This document shows, piece by piece, positions 22,225 through 34,653 of a stretch of DNA of 64,000 bases. Both the position numbers and the translations under genes were made by a program. The first letter of the stretch is position 1, and each line of letters opens with the position of its first letter. This DNA comes from Paramecium sonneborni. Lineage: Eukaryota; Ciliophora; Oligohymenophorea; Peniculida; Parameciidae. The stretch is taken from the NCBI GenBank assembly GCA_905182985.1, contig CAJJDN010000070.1, forward strand, positions 201,673 to 265,672, in the 5' to 3' direction. Under the pieces are notes generated by a model. The model did not search any database. It was given only the letters and a program-made list of their open reading frames with translations, and was not told the origin of the DNA.

Positions 22225-23664
22225 TCATTAAGATCTGTTTATATTGAGTTTCTTTAATTTTCTCTAAAAAGAATTAGCAATACTTAATTGATTTGTATTT
22301 TATTCTAATTATTTTACTAACCCTTACATGCCCAAACCAACTTGAGTTAGTGATTAAACTTTTTTTTTACATTCAGCCATAGGAGATATTTTAGATTCCA
22401 AATATTTGAAGTATGTTCTATTATCACTTGTTTTTATATCAATTATATTTATTGGAGGTAAAGCTTACTTACCTTTTAATTCTGGAAGTCTTAATCGATT
22501 ATCAAAGCCTTTTTTATTTTGTTTATCAACATAAATATTTTTTATAAGTTTTCTCTTATATTAATTCCAGTTTCTTTTCTCTTCATACAATAATTTAAGA
22601 TCATCATCTTCAGGATATTACTTAATTTATTTTTGATAGGCTTCTAATCTATCTTATGGTACAATCATTTTTAAGTTGAATGAACTAATTGAAATAATCT
22701 CAGAAGGTATTGAAGTAATATATGAACATTCTGATTCTTCTTCATTTAATAAGGCAAAATCACCAAAGATCTCACCATCTCCTAATTCATCAATTTCAAA
22801 ATAGACATCCTGATTAAATAAATCAGTGCTACTTGTAGTTTAACCTCTTATTAGTGAAGATGGATAATCTTCCAAATTCCATTTAATTTTTTTGATTGCT
22901 TTTACTCTACCACTTTTGATTATATACATCTGTGTTGGTTCAACTCCTTATTTCAATAGTATCTATTAGGAAGGATAAATTTGTATTTAACATTTAGTAC
23001 ATAATTATACAAGTAAATCTTTATTGAACATTTGAAAGACTGGAAGAGATTCTAAAAATTAAAGTAATCTATTGAGTGCAACTGTTTTCATTTCATTGGA
23101 ATTATCAATTGTTTTCATATATTCTTGAAATGCATCTTTTTCTAAAACAATTAAGTCGCTTCTTTCATTAGAGATGACAGTAGCTGTTCTTTTAGAATTA
23201 TAAAGTAAAGATATTTCTCCAAATGCATCACCTTTACCCAATTAAGCTATTTCTTTCTAAATAAAATAATCTATTCTTACAAGTTGCATGAAATTCTTAA
23301 ATTCTGTTGGTTCATCTATGTAAACTTTAACACTACCATTCAATATAACATAGAATGCATCTCCCTAATCTCCTTGTTTAAAGATATACTATCGTTTTTC
23401 ATAAGTTTTAAGATAAAGATTTTTACATAATTCTAAGAAGTCAGGTTTTTGCTTGTATTAGGAAAGGAATTTAATTTACTAAAGATAACATAATTAATAA
23501 GTTACTTAAGCAATCTCAGCTATGTCTTTACAAATTGGTTAAGTTCTTTATTCAATGGGTACTTATAAAAGGAGTTTGAGTTTTTCAGTTTAATAGATAA
23601 ATTTCTTTTTGTTCTATTCTTCCTCATCCTAACTTGCATCTGTAACAGTTCTTTATTCGCTCAT
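22225..23664 (-). CDS. protein with two cyclic-nucleotide-binding domains, 479 aa
   Basis: Intron-free, 480 codons. Two tandem cNMP-binding domains are visible. The first runs over about residues 85-205, with KQGDQGDAFYVILNGSVKV and the phosphate-binding cassette KGDAFGEISLLYNSKRTATV (a normal F-G-E-...-R-T-A-T signature). The second runs over about 210-335, with KQGVEPTQMYIIKSGRVK and GEIFGDFALLNEEESECSY, where the cassette Glu and Arg are replaced, so it may not bind nucleotide. A PKA-R dimerisation domain and a clear inhibitor site are not seen, so this is a cNMP sensor of another type. It is head to head with the ANTH gene, 27 bp between ATGs. Confidence 0.92.
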
Positions 23665-23691
23665 TACAATAAATAAATATATATATTAAAA
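23665..23691. promoter_or_regulatory. 27-bp bidirectional promoter space
   Basis: Only 27 bp (A/T apart from one C) separate the two divergent start codons, so the cNMP-binding and ANTH genes must share regulatory DNA or have promoters overlapping the coding regions. Confidence 0.6.
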
Positions 23692-24888
23692 ATGTTTATA
23701 AAAAATTTCTTTAAGAAGTAATCAAGATTTGAAAGAAAGTTATTTGAATCTTCAATATTTGATAATCAAGAAACTGTGGATCTGGAAGATGTGAAATAAA
23801 TGCTTTAAGGTATTTATAATTATTTGATAATAGGATTTCCTTGTATATCTGAAATTGATTAATTAGTTCAGAGTATGACTATTGTTTAAGTGTGTCGAGA
23901 ATTCCTAAGACTTATTCCATAAACATTAGACAATCATAAAAAGCTGAAAGTTCTACTTACAATGCATGTGCTTATGGGAGATGTTAAACATGGTAGATTA
24001 TTTGTATAGTAATTAAATTACTTTAATGGATGGACACCATCAACTAAAGAAGATATCTTGAATAAATTCATTGGAATACAAACTATGATAATACATAAAC
24101 TTGCTACAATATAAGAAATATGCACTAGAAGCAAACTTAAAACTAGCATCGAGGTTTTTTTTAAAGACATAGATACATCAGTTATTTAATTTTATAAGGC
24201 AATTAATTGTCTAAATTTCATTCTAGCTTAATTTGATGTATAAGTTCCTCTTATTTTCAGTTATTTCTCAGTATTTCAAAATTGCATAATCGAACGGTAG
24301 TTATGGAAATTTATTTACTAATCTGGAATGATTTAATTGCCATGTATTTAATGCTTGAAAGGTATGGTTTATGAATTCTCTTTTTAAGTATTGTAGGTTC
24401 ATACGACAATTTATGGAGTGTTATACTATGCTTGATCAAAAATAAGCTTTATAAGTCTATGAACTATTTAATGAATATAATAAATTAACTTCTTCTGTTA
24501 GATAATTTGGATCTATTAGTAATAGTTTTAAAAATTGTAGTATTTCATAACCTAAGTAATTATATTTAAATATTTTTATTTTAGATGGTATGTACCAACC
24601 AAAAAAGAGTAGGATGAATTATAATTGTATTTTTAAAATGTCAAAATTTATTTCACTAGTAGAACTAAAAGATAGAAGATTGAAAAATCTGCTTCTTAAG
24701 TTTTAAGAGTTTGTCAAAGTACCGATAGAAATTATAGAAAATCTACTTCATTTGTTGGATAAAAAGGAGATAATTTTCTTCAAAATACTACTTTAGGGTA
24801 TATGAAAAAAATATCTACTGCTACAAATCCTATTGCATTTTAATATACATTTGAGAGTGAATCAAAGACTGAAATTTAATAGAAATGA
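23692..24888 (+). CDS. ANTH-domain clathrin adaptor (AP180/CALM-like), 361 aa
   Basis: Introns of 24, 23, 35 and 29 nt leave 362 codons. The helical N-terminal 260 residues follow the ANTH plan: VCREFLRLIPQTLDNHKKLK, KVLLTMHVLMGD (the K-A-L-x-x-x-H-x-L-x-x-x-G-region), MEIYLLIWNDLIAMY (counterpart of the F-K-D-L-I-R-L-Y helix) and ALQVYELFNEYNKLTSSV near the end. ANTH proteins bind PtdIns(4,5)P2 and clathrin at coated pits. The C-terminal 100 residues are Ser/Thr/Lys-rich, without an obvious clathrin box. Match to the family is by pattern and helix order, not by strong identity. Confidence 0.7.
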
Positions 24889-24935
24889 TCTTTAAATATA
24901 TCAAAATTTATGATATTGAAACAAATATTAATCAA

Positions 24936-26745
24936 TCAAATTTTTTATGCAAAATATTTCACATCAATATCTTAATCTTATTATAAAAATCTTGCTTTAT
25001 TTTTGAATTCATTTTAAGTCTTGTTGTCTAATTTATTTTAGATTGCTGTAAACAACTTAAAAATGTTCAATCTAACATTAGGTACTTTATCATTCAAAGA
25101 TTTCTAAGTTACTTCCTTATTAAATAGAATAAATATGAATTACTTTGAACTAATTTACAAGATCATCTTTTGATAATGTATTTTTTAACTTTGCTATACT
25201 GTGCATAGCTGAAACTCTATAAATATAATTTTGCTGTTCAAATTATTTATTAATACATTTTAATATGAATTCTCTTATCTTATCATATCCAAAGGTTTCG
25301 CTTAATTGTATAAGATTTTCAATAGCTTAATCCCTAATTGCTTAGTAATGATTTAACACTCCTTTATCAAGATAAATTTCTTATAATTCTAAAAAACTAT
25401 CATATCCTGCAACTTTAAGAAGTTTTGGTATAATTGACATCATTTCTAATCTGTATCTCCATTATTTTTCAGAAGCAAATGTCTATATAAGAGGTACTAA
25501 ATGTTTTTTTGAATTTTCTTGTCCAATAGCTTAAGATAATTGATCTAAATTATGAGCTAATTTGATTTTGATTTCTACAACATCATCCTTAATTAATGAA
25601 GTAATTAATGGTATAAAATTTTACAAAACAATTTAAACAGAATATTATTTAGAAATTTTACAAATTTATTCAGCCAATGACATTCTAACATGTTATGAAG
25701 TATCTGTTGAAAGGCTTTAAAATTATGGTAAGAATGAATCTTTACTAGAAGAAGGTAATTCTTTTAATAAATGGTAAATAGATATTAATGCCATAGATCT
25801 TACTTCAGGTTCAGTATCTTTAAGTAATTATTAAAATACAGGAACTGCTTGATTTTTTAAAATGCTTTTATTTTTATCTAAAAAATTTAAAAAAAGAACA
25901 ATTACTTAATTTAACGATAATGTCAATAATACTTTCTAAACATTCTGGAACAGTGTATCTAACACGCCAACTTTTTTCTTTAGGATCAGCAAGTGCAAAG
26001 TATCCTTAAAGTTATTTTTCTAAATCCTGTTCATCATCTATTAATTTAAGCATATATTATGATCCTTCAATTGCTTTAATCTTGACACTATCAATAGGAT
26101 CTTTTAGAAGAGCTTCCCATAATTATAATAGTTATTATGGTTGACATTTCATTTTAGCAAGATCAGATAAAACTCCAGCACAGACTCTTCTTACCATTGG
26201 TGTATCATCTCCACATAATTATTTGAATAAATCCCAAAGAGTATTTTATTTTTCAAGTGAAACATTTTTGTAAGTAAGTGGTAGAAGACTAGCAGCAGAT
26301 ATTCTGGAAGGAAAATTGTCCCATTAACCTAATTATTGAACAATTTAAAAAAAGTGATTTTCAAAAAAACCTAAAAAATATAAGATATATAAATTATACT
26401 ATTAGGCATTCCTTCTGCAAGTAAGATTAAGGATTCAACTGCTTTATCTCTAACTAATGGCTCTTCCATTGAGCTTAAAATTTCAAGAGGAGCATTAAGT
26501 AAATGTACATTTGCACCTGTTAAAGGTTTAAGATTGACTAATTCTTTAGCTAATTTAATAAGGAATTCATCTTCATTGTCTTATTCTTCAATTATATCAA
26601 TAAGATAAGGAATGAGTTCTTAACAAGTTCTTGATGGTCCAAGGATTTGTGCAATTGATACAATTTTAGATACAGCGTTGAGTTTGAGATTGGGATCATC
26701 ACTTTTGAGTTCTTCAATAAAAATAGTGCAGTCTTCTTCGTCCAT
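24936..26745 (-). CDS. PPP2R1: PP2A scaffolding subunit A (PR65), HEAT-repeat protein
   Basis: Structural A subunit that holds the PP2A catalytic and regulatory subunits. The size (about 580 aa) matches the family's 589. Signature sequence includes IEELKSDDPNLKLNAVSKI near the N-terminus, PMVRRVCAGVLSDLAKM, SWRVRYTVPECLESI, PEVRSMA and a C-terminal DVDVKYFAQ, all close to PR65. At least two introns are clear (29 nt after EGMPN; 28 nt after VKLN, both TAG), and frame arithmetic requires one more. It is head to head with the coiled-coil gene, 40 bp between ATGs. Confidence 0.95.
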
Positions 26746-26785
26746 TTAAAAAAATAATTGGATTTAGTTTAATTAATTTCGTTAA

Positions 26786-27559
26786 ATGAACAGAAATGAA
26801 AAATAGGAAATAGAGTCAGGATTGCGTAATCTTTTAGAAGAAGTATATATAGTTAAATATATGAAATTAGATGATGATTTTTAATAATGAAAAGATGATT
26901 GGAATTGATCACTATAATTGTTTAGATTTAATACAAAAAATAACAAAATTGTTTCGATAATTAAAGAGTAGTAATTTGGAATATAAGAAACTGGAATTTG
27001 TTTTGTAATAATAAGAAGCAGATATTCGAAATCATATTAGCGTAAGGAAAGATTACTAATCATAGTTAGAATAGTAGATGAAAATATATTAAGATGGATT
27101 GTAAACAAAATTAGAAGAGGCAAATGTTGAAGTCAAAAAATTACAAAGAGAAATCTAGAAATTAAAGAAACTTAAGTATGTGTAATGTATGATAGTTGTT
27201 AATCAGAATTGAAGAAAAAAGATTAGAGTCAGGATGGATCTACTTCTTATCGATAGGGTTCTCCAAAAAAATAATCTTCATTCTCTTAACATGGAGGTTA
27301 TACATCACATCGAAGTTCATGTGATGAACTTTTCAAGAGATACAATAAATTACTGTAAAATTAATAGGCCTCTATAAGTCAACGATCAAATAACATTTAG
27401 ATTAGTTAATATATGATGAAAGGAAGATAAACTTTAGCTGAAATTAGCAATATATAGCCAAGTAGAAGTCAAACTAAACTAAATAATAGTGTTAATAAAA
27501 GTGGATATAATAATTCCATTAATTCAGAGGCAATAAAAAACTTGCTCAAAATGAAATGA
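26786..27559 (+). CDS. coiled-coil protein, 241 aa
   Basis: Introns of 28 and 20 nt give 242 codons. Starts MNRNEKQEIESGLRN. Residues 30-140 are a continuous heptad-rich helix (for example EEANVEVKKLQREIQKL), followed by a Ser/Gln/Arg-rich tail (SYRQGSPKKQSSFSQHGGY). The 20-nt intron is near the lower size limit. Probably structural; no family is recognised. Confidence 0.65.
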
Positions 27560-27831
27560 ATTATTAAATATTCAATTTTTTTTAATACGATTATTCATTC
27601 ATGTAATTCATTTCATTTTGTTATGAACAATTACAATTTACATTAAATCTGAAAAAAAGTATATCAAGAAAATTAATTATATCATATATTGTTTCAGATT
27701 TTTAATTAATATCTATAACTTCCAATAGAATAATATTAATTAGACTTTAGTTCTAAATTTCAATAGGATTTGAAAAATAGTGTATTTGAACTTAGAATAT
27801 AAAAAATATTTAGTTAATGCGTGAATATAAA

Positions 27832-30073
27832 TCATAACAATTATCCTCTCTCTCTTGTTGTTAGTAAGGTTGTTAAGTATCCTTAGACAACTGTATCCAT
27901 CTCTCCTCTTTATAATCTTTAGATTTCCTCTTCCATCTATGAAACAATTGATAATTTAGTTTCTCTCGATTTTATTGATAAATTTAATAAGCCTTTGGCA
28001 GCCAATCTTTAAGCATCAACTCTATAGCTTTCCCTTAATACCTTCAAGAAGAATTCAATTCCCTTTAAATGAAGTATTTATGGTCGTATGTAATCATTTA
28101 TTGCCAAATTTGATAAGGTTTATAAAGCATTATATTAAAATTCTTCTCCTTTTTATCCATCTAAAGTCCAATCCATTAGACTTTTGATATAATTTTCAAA
28201 TTAAATTGATACATTATTACTATTCTATAATCTCTATGGATCAGACATTAATGATAGTATTTTAATACCTAAAATTTGAATTCTTGGATATGCTGATTCA
28301 ATCATACTAATAACTGTGAGAACATCAACTTAAAAATCTGATAATTTTAAAGTAGCAGATAATATATCATATAAAATTGCTTAAAATTCTTTAGGTTAAT
28401 AAGTGAAGGCTTTCATGATTCTTGGTATTAATTTTAATTTAAGAGCTTCTTTTGCTCTTTCTTGATTCATGTTTTTAGATAAAGCCTCTAAAATTCTTAA
28501 TTACATTCCTAAATAATTGGGACTCATAGCGATTTCTAATAGATTGACAATCTTTTAAAATGCTTCTGAGCTATCCATAATTTAATGTATTGTTGTATCA
28601 ATTCCATCGCTTAAATTTTAAATAGCAAATTGTAACATTTCTTCATTTGATTCTGTAGAAATCAAATTGAGATAATCTTAAACTAATCCATCAAAGACTT
28701 ATTATTGCGTATTTCCTCCATATTAATTTATAGTTCTATTACTCTAAGGCCTATTATTTATATTTAATTAAGGTTTTGAATAAACAGAATTCTATTAAGG
28801 AGGTGGATGATTAGATTGTAAAGGTTATGTTTAATACCCAAATTATTATTAAGGAGGTAATCTTGGTATATTAGGTTATTGATATTGATTAGAATCATTT
28901 TATTTGAAACCATATTGATTAGAATCATTCTATTTATAAGGATATTAATTTGAATCATTTTATTTATATCCATTCTGATTGAAATCTTATTATTATTCAT
29001 AGCCATTTTAATTTCTAGATCCAGCACTACCTTATCTTCTATTATTATTTCTATTTGGTTATTCAAGTATAGTAGGTACATATTCTTCATTCTTTCTTCT
29101 TGGTTATGGAGGTAAATTAAGTGTTAAAGGGCCATCATAAGATCTAGGTTAGTAACAATTAGTAAATTATGGTCTGGATAAAAATGAGATAAGTTTAATT
29201 ATTCTAGATCTAGTCTATGCACTAACAAAGTCTAATTTAGACACAGACATTAGACTGTTGACTATTTAAGGTGTCTTATATGAATTAGAGAAAGCAGCTA
29301 AATTAGGATTATATATCTATTAATACCACTTTTAGTAAGAATTTCTAACAAATCGACCGTCAAATTTAGAAGAAATTAATCTTAAAAGATTAAATCATTA
29401 GTCCAAAATTAGAGAAGTTTAATTAAGAGTTAAGAAATGAGAGCATAAGATTAATCATCTAAGAATTGTAATCTCTCATTTTCAAATATTCTTTTTAATG
29501 TTAAAGCTGTATTATGATTAATTGCTTTCTGTTATAAAGAAAAGCCTACAGGTACTATTAATTACATAATTTCCATTTAAGTTTCAGGAGAACCTAATTC
29601 AGCCTCTAAAAAGGTAATAATATTAAATACCAGCTAATTTTGCTATGATTGTTTAGGTTATACTTTTCAACATGAAAGTCAATTCATTCAAATCATGAGT
29701 AACATGCATTTTACCAATTAAATCTTTTGTAAATGATTCTGGAATTGCAGATAATCTGTCAGAATTTTTTAACAATTCACTAACAAAAGATGCATTAGAT
29801 AAACTATAACCGTATTCATCTTCTAATTTAGCACAAACAAATGTTGGTTCATGTGGAAAGAGATCTGCAAATTCTCTTTCAATATGTCTTTTTAACATTG
29901 AAATCTTAATGGTCACTGATAACTTTAAATAATATACATGGTGCCATCACTGTCATTTTTTTATATTCTACATTAGACTCTGAATCCTTTCTTATTGTTA
30001 CAAATAACCTTATTGCTTAACCACCTATACCTTCCATTGGAGTTTCAATTCTTTTGTTATTATTCCATTCCAT
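27832..30073 (-). CDS. armadillo-repeat protein with an internal 10-aa tandem repeat, 721 aa
   Basis: Introns of 22, 25 and 29 nt leave exactly 722 codons. The N-terminus (MEWNNNKRIETPMEGI...) forms a folded 150-residue domain with TIKISMLKRHIEREF that recalls ubiquitin-like or doublecortin-type folds, unproven. Helical sequence follows, then a Pro/Gln/Asn-rich linker, with a 10-residue unit around KQNDSNQY repeated three times (28881-28990). The C-terminal 330 residues are armadillo-like helices (ALQTLSNLAINDYIRPQI, RLAAKGLLNLSIKSRE). Such proteins are scaffolds in cilia, nuclear import or signalling. The specific role is unknown. Confidence 0.75.
28881..28990. repeat. 30-bp in-frame tandem repeat inside the armadillo gene
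   Basis: Three to four imperfect 30-bp units encode (Y/K)QNDSNQY-type decapeptides. The length is a multiple of three, so copy number can change without shifting the frame. Confidence 0.75.
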
Positions 30074-30114
30074 TATTAAGTAAGATTAAATTATAAAAAA
30101 AGTAAATATAAAAA

Positions 30115-31194
30115 TCAAATGTTACTATTTATTGGTGATAAAAGAGATTATTAAGATATACATGACTTCAATTTCGGTATAATCTATTGTTAAATCATGG
30201 GACCTGAATTGTTATCAAAATATTCAAAATATTCATGCCTTAATGCTTAATCTATATTTAGTTGTTGATTCTGCTTTATTTCCAATAATCCTTATATGAG
30301 AGAATTGCCATTATCAGGAATACATATTAAATCTTTATTTGCAAAATTATATTAATATCTAATTAAGTATATTATTCATACAATTTCATCATTACATTGC
30401 CTGCCATTTTCAACATCAAAGAATTCAAAAGACCATTCTCTTTATTTAATAATTATGCATTTTCAAAACCTATAAATTTGCAATTCATATCCTTATCCAT
30501 TAATATGTTAGATAAATTTATTTAAGAATGGTAAATATTATTGGAAATTAAAACTTTTACACTGCATAAAATATCCTAATATTAAATTAATATACAAACA
30601 TCATTGATTATATATCATCATGACTTAAATTATGATAATGAATCCTACTCATCTCTTCAAAAATAATATAATAAGAATTCGAAGATTCAAAGAAATCAAT
30701 CATTTGAGCAACATTCTTGAATCCACTCAATTTACGTAAAATTACCAATTACTCATATATTCTCAAATTCTCAAATTCTTATTTTTTATAGCATTTACAC
30801 AAATAAGTTTTCTCATCTATTTTGCTTTTAAGTGTGCATGTCTAGTATTAAAATCATTAATTACTTTTGCTATCCCTTTTTATTATATTAAAATAACATT
30901 ATCATAGATTTCTCGAATACCAACATATGTTACTTTACAATCTAAGTATTTCTTGAGCATAAGGAGATCTTAGCTATCAGCTTCAATAGAAAATTATTAA
31001 ACAAGCATTGAAATCAATTTGTTATCTTAACATATCCATTTAACTGCTAGTTTATAAGATATATCTATTTCATAACATTAAGAATTCAAAAGCAGATTTA
31101 TTTTATTTGAATTAAACTGCAATCTAGCTTAAAATGAGGAATTATCTGATTATTGAATGGATATAAGGCATTCAAATGAGTATACAATCGACAT
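30115..31194 (-). CDS. protein pseudokinase, 337 aa
   Basis: Introns of 23, 20 and 23 nt leave 338 codons. About 90 N-terminal residues precede a kinase fold: KTYLCKCYKK (VAxK-like strand, lysine possibly kept), IYEQLVILRKL (helix C), YYIIFEEM (hinge), IYHSQINLSNIL in place of Y/H-RDLKPENIL, CKFIGFENA in place of K-L-I-DFG-x-A, and RHEYFEYF near the C-terminus. The catalytic Asp of HRD and the metal-binding Asp of DFG are both absent, so phosphotransfer is unlikely. It lies 41 bp upstream of the armadillo gene. Confidence 0.8.
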
Positions 31195-31368
31195 ATCTAT
31201 CATTATTAATTATAATGAAATTCAAGAATATTCATATTTATAAATTATATGAAATTTTATTAAGAACTAATTTCTTAGAATATATTTACTTATCTATACA
31301 AAAAGAAACAAAGTTTTGCTTGAAATTTTTAATTATAACTAAATAGATATAAATTATTATTGGATCCT

Positions 31369-32866
31369 TCATAAAGTTTAAGCCAAATTTTAGTAACCCA
31401 ACCCATGGTTAAAGACAAGTGTTTTTTGTAAAGATCTTTTAAGCATAGCTAAAAATATATCTTATAATTTACAATAATTAACATAAAATTATTATCTTTT
31501 TTATTTAACAAATTCTATAGATTGTTTTAGATCATATTAAAGAATTGAACTTAAGTAAAGAACAACAATAGAAGGAGCTCTTCCAATTCCAGCTGTACAA
31601 TGAACATAAACATATTCATATTCATTAATTAATTTCTTGAGAATTTAAACAGCCTTATCAGATTTTTTTTCAAAATCTTCTGCATCCATATCAAAAATCT
31701 AATAATTTTTCATAACTATTTTTTATCTCTTGTAAGCATCAAGTATTTATTCCCAATTAACTCCTCTATGAAACATATCTAAACGTGTTTGAAGGTTGAG
31801 AACTGCTCTAACTTATTTTTGTTTTAATAATAGTATATCCTATTCATTTTAAGGATATGGACCAATAACAATATTCTCATTAATTTGATAAGTTTAGAAT
31901 TAAACAACGAAATTCCAATCTAATTTATTTAATCTACCAAATTCTTCATAATAAAAAAAAGAAGGCTCTTTATCTGCAAATTAATAGCCTTAACTATTAA
32001 GTTTGAGTTTAGATTTTGGAATTTTAGTAGCTGAAAATGAACCATTCTTTTGTTGTGACTTTGTTTAAAAAGCTGAGTAGATTTGAGTTTTGACTTTAAT
32101 AGGATGAAGTGCATATTAATCTAATACTTATCGAATTGAAATAAGATCAGCAGTTTTAAGATAACGGCCATTGCCTCTTTCCCAAATCATATTGCCTGAT
32201 TCATCGTTACGTATCACATAATAATATCGGAAATAAAAATTAAGAGGATTTACTATGAATGAAATGGACCATTATTGAATAGGCTCTTATGTTACTATTT
32301 CAGTATTATTGATTGAGTTATACGTATATCAATCTTCTATTGTTATTTCATTAAAACAGGTGTTTTCCAAGAACCAATCTCAGGAATTGAACCAATTATC
32401 ATCATTCTTTCACCTGGCTATAAATTGTGATTGAGTTTCAATTTTATTGTTCTATATCCCCAATGCTCCTCTACAATAATTTTAACCAACTATTACAATT
32501 AAAGTACTCTCCTTTCTTTCCATTAAGTAATAAATGCTTTGTAATTATACGATTTTCCCCTGGTTCCCAAAATTCTTTCTCGCGACATGGATCATTATAA
32601 TTATTCACAACGAATTTGTACTCAAAATTTTTACAGATTCTTGGCAATTTTAAACATGTTGTCCATTCATTATTCTTTTTTGAACTTCAATACTATACCT
32701 CATTCCATTATAGTCTAATTCCTTTAGTAGAATTCCAATTTCCTAATCTTTCATCGTCACCACATAAGTAAATAGCTTATCCATATTATGTATTGTAATG
32801 AATTTTAAAATAGATTTTCACGACTCGAATATCTGTAAAGGAAGTATTTGTGGATACTGAGTTCAT
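31369..32866 (-). CDS. laforin-like glucan phosphatase with two CBM20 modules
   Basis: Dual-specificity phosphatase with the active-site loop HCTAGIGRAPS (HCxAGxGR, typical of laforin and SEX4). Upstream are two starch-binding CBM20-type modules. The first has YGQAIYLCGDDERLGNWN, FEYKFVVN and KEFWEPGENR; the second has LQPGERMMIIGSIPEIGSW and WERGNGRYL. Laforin removes phosphate from glycogen-like polymers, and laforin orthologues are reported from ciliates and some other protists that store insoluble glucan. A 24-nt intron (a multiple of three with an internal TGA) is needed in the first module, plus others downstream. Human laforin has a single CBM20. Confidence 0.88.
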
Positions 32867-32956
32867 TAAATATTAATTAAAAAATTCAAGACATCTAAAA
32901 AATTATTTTCAAATTTAATTCAATGAGATGAGTTTTTGAATTATTAATAGTATAAA

Positions 32957-34575
32957 TCATTGAGTTGTAAGGCGTTCTTTTCTTGTGGATAAGTATTCAA
33001 CTATTTATTTTGGCGATAATCGTTTGTCTGGATCTATATTTAACATTTCTTTTAATATAAATCGTATTTAATTATCAATTTTTAATCCTAATTTGATTAA
33101 TAAATAATAAGTACCAGAATAATTTTTATCAATATAGCTATCTAAATTTGAAATAACTTCCATTTGACGATCAATAATTTTATCAAAAACTCTACCTTTA
33201 ACAGCAAATAGTCCATAATCGATTACATCTTTACCATTTTTGGTAATGATAGTTTTAAGACTCATCCATAATGGGATTCCAGATATGATCTCAAGTATAA
33301 CACAACCAAGAGACCAAACATCAATAACCCAAGGTTTTTTATAATTTCTTAAATATTTCATTAAGCAAGGACGATAATTCATTTAATTTTCATATAAGAT
33401 ATAATTGAGTATTTCAGGACACATGTATCTAATATATAATGAATATGAGTTACTCTGGTGTAGCCATAGAGAATTGCTTTAAATCTTCAAAAGGAAAACT
33501 ACTACCATAATCAATTAATTTAATTTAGGTGAGTTCATGTAGATCATTTTCGTTTTTAATTTTTTTTAAAAGTATATTTTCAGTTTTAAGATCAGAATGA
33601 ACAATTTTTTAATCTTATAATAGATCTAGAGCCTAAGCCAATTCTCGAATGAGTTTTTTAAGTTCAGTTAGATCTTTTCTGAAAGTATCATAAAGAGGTT
33701 TATGAGTCAACTAAAATAGAATGAAGTATATTTACTCTATACATTCGTTCATTATTTACATTCTTTCCTTTAAGATCATAAAGTTGATTTCCAAGACTTT
33801 CTCCACATATTTCTTAAAAGATCCAAGTATCTTATGGATTGATATCATAGGTGAGAAAGCGTACTAAGTTTTTGCAACCTGGGAAATTGTTGAATTGTTT
33901 TTTTGGTTATCCATCTTGGAAGAAATGAATTCCAAACCAGATTTCTTTCATATGAGATTGATGAGTATTGGTAGAAAGAATTTATTTAATAGCAAATTTT
34001 TCTTTGGTTTTTTTGTGTTCTCCTAACCATACTAAAGAGAATCCTCCTCTACCAAGTAGCTTCTTTTTTTCAAAGTGTTATGGAAAACGATCACCAAATT
34101 ATTACCATTCTTCTTCTGACATATCCCATAATATCTTAGGATGTATATTCTAAGGTTATTTATTCTTAATTCTATTTTATGAGTCTAAAGAAGCATAGCG
34201 ATCTTAGCTTTTTTGTTATGGAGTAGCATTGCTTAAAGATCTTTGTTTAGGTAGAATATTCTTTTCTTTTAATTTAGCTAGAATCATTCTTTAATAAGTC
34301 TCTAAATCTGAATCAACTTCTGTTTTCTAAATTTTGCTAAAATATTTTACAATAGGTTTAACTTCAAAGCGTTGTGGTTTAAATTTTTTACTTCCTTTGC
34401 TTGTTCTAATAGTTAAAACAGAATCAAAGTCGAATTTGGTAAGTTTTCTTGAAATATTAGTTTTAGTATCATTTTCCGTCAAGACTCTGCGTCCTGGATC
34501 TTAAGATTAAAGTCGAGGTCTCTAATAGATTTATCTATGATATGGACTTCCATTGATAAGTATTCTTTAATGCAT
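32957..34575 (-). CDS. DYRK-like protein kinase, 522 aa
   Basis: Two 25-nt introns leave 523 codons. A basic N-terminal extension of about 190 residues precedes the kinase domain: LLGRGGFSLVWLGE (Gly loop), KFAIKQIL (VAIK), IVHSDLKTENILL (catalytic loop, HSDLK as in the HCDLKPEN of DYRKs), KLIDYGSS (DFGSS equivalent, with Tyr for Phe), TPEYMCPEIL (APE region), DVWSLGCVILEIISGIPLW and DPDKRLSPKQIV. All catalytic residues are present, so the enzyme should be active. The activation loop lacks the Y-x-Y of true DYRKs, so the subfamily is tentative. It diverges from GLDC across a 78-bp space. Confidence 0.9.
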
Positions 34576-34653
34576 TATAACAGTTTTTGAATATATATAT
34601 ATATATATATAAATATTTGCAGAGTAGAGTACTGCGTCATTTTTAAATATTTA
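34576..34653. promoter_or_regulatory. 78-bp divergent promoter with (AT)10 tract
   Basis: Lies between the start codons of the kinase (minus) and glycine dehydrogenase (plus). It contains a (AT)10 run at 34591-34610, probably a nucleosome-excluding or easily melted element. Confidence 0.55.

Noticed and set aside
34591..34610. (AT)n runs here and at 54601 as telomere or origin signals.
   Set aside because: They are simple dinucleotide repeats in short promoter regions of an AT-rich genome; no C4A2/C3A3-type telomere repeat is present.
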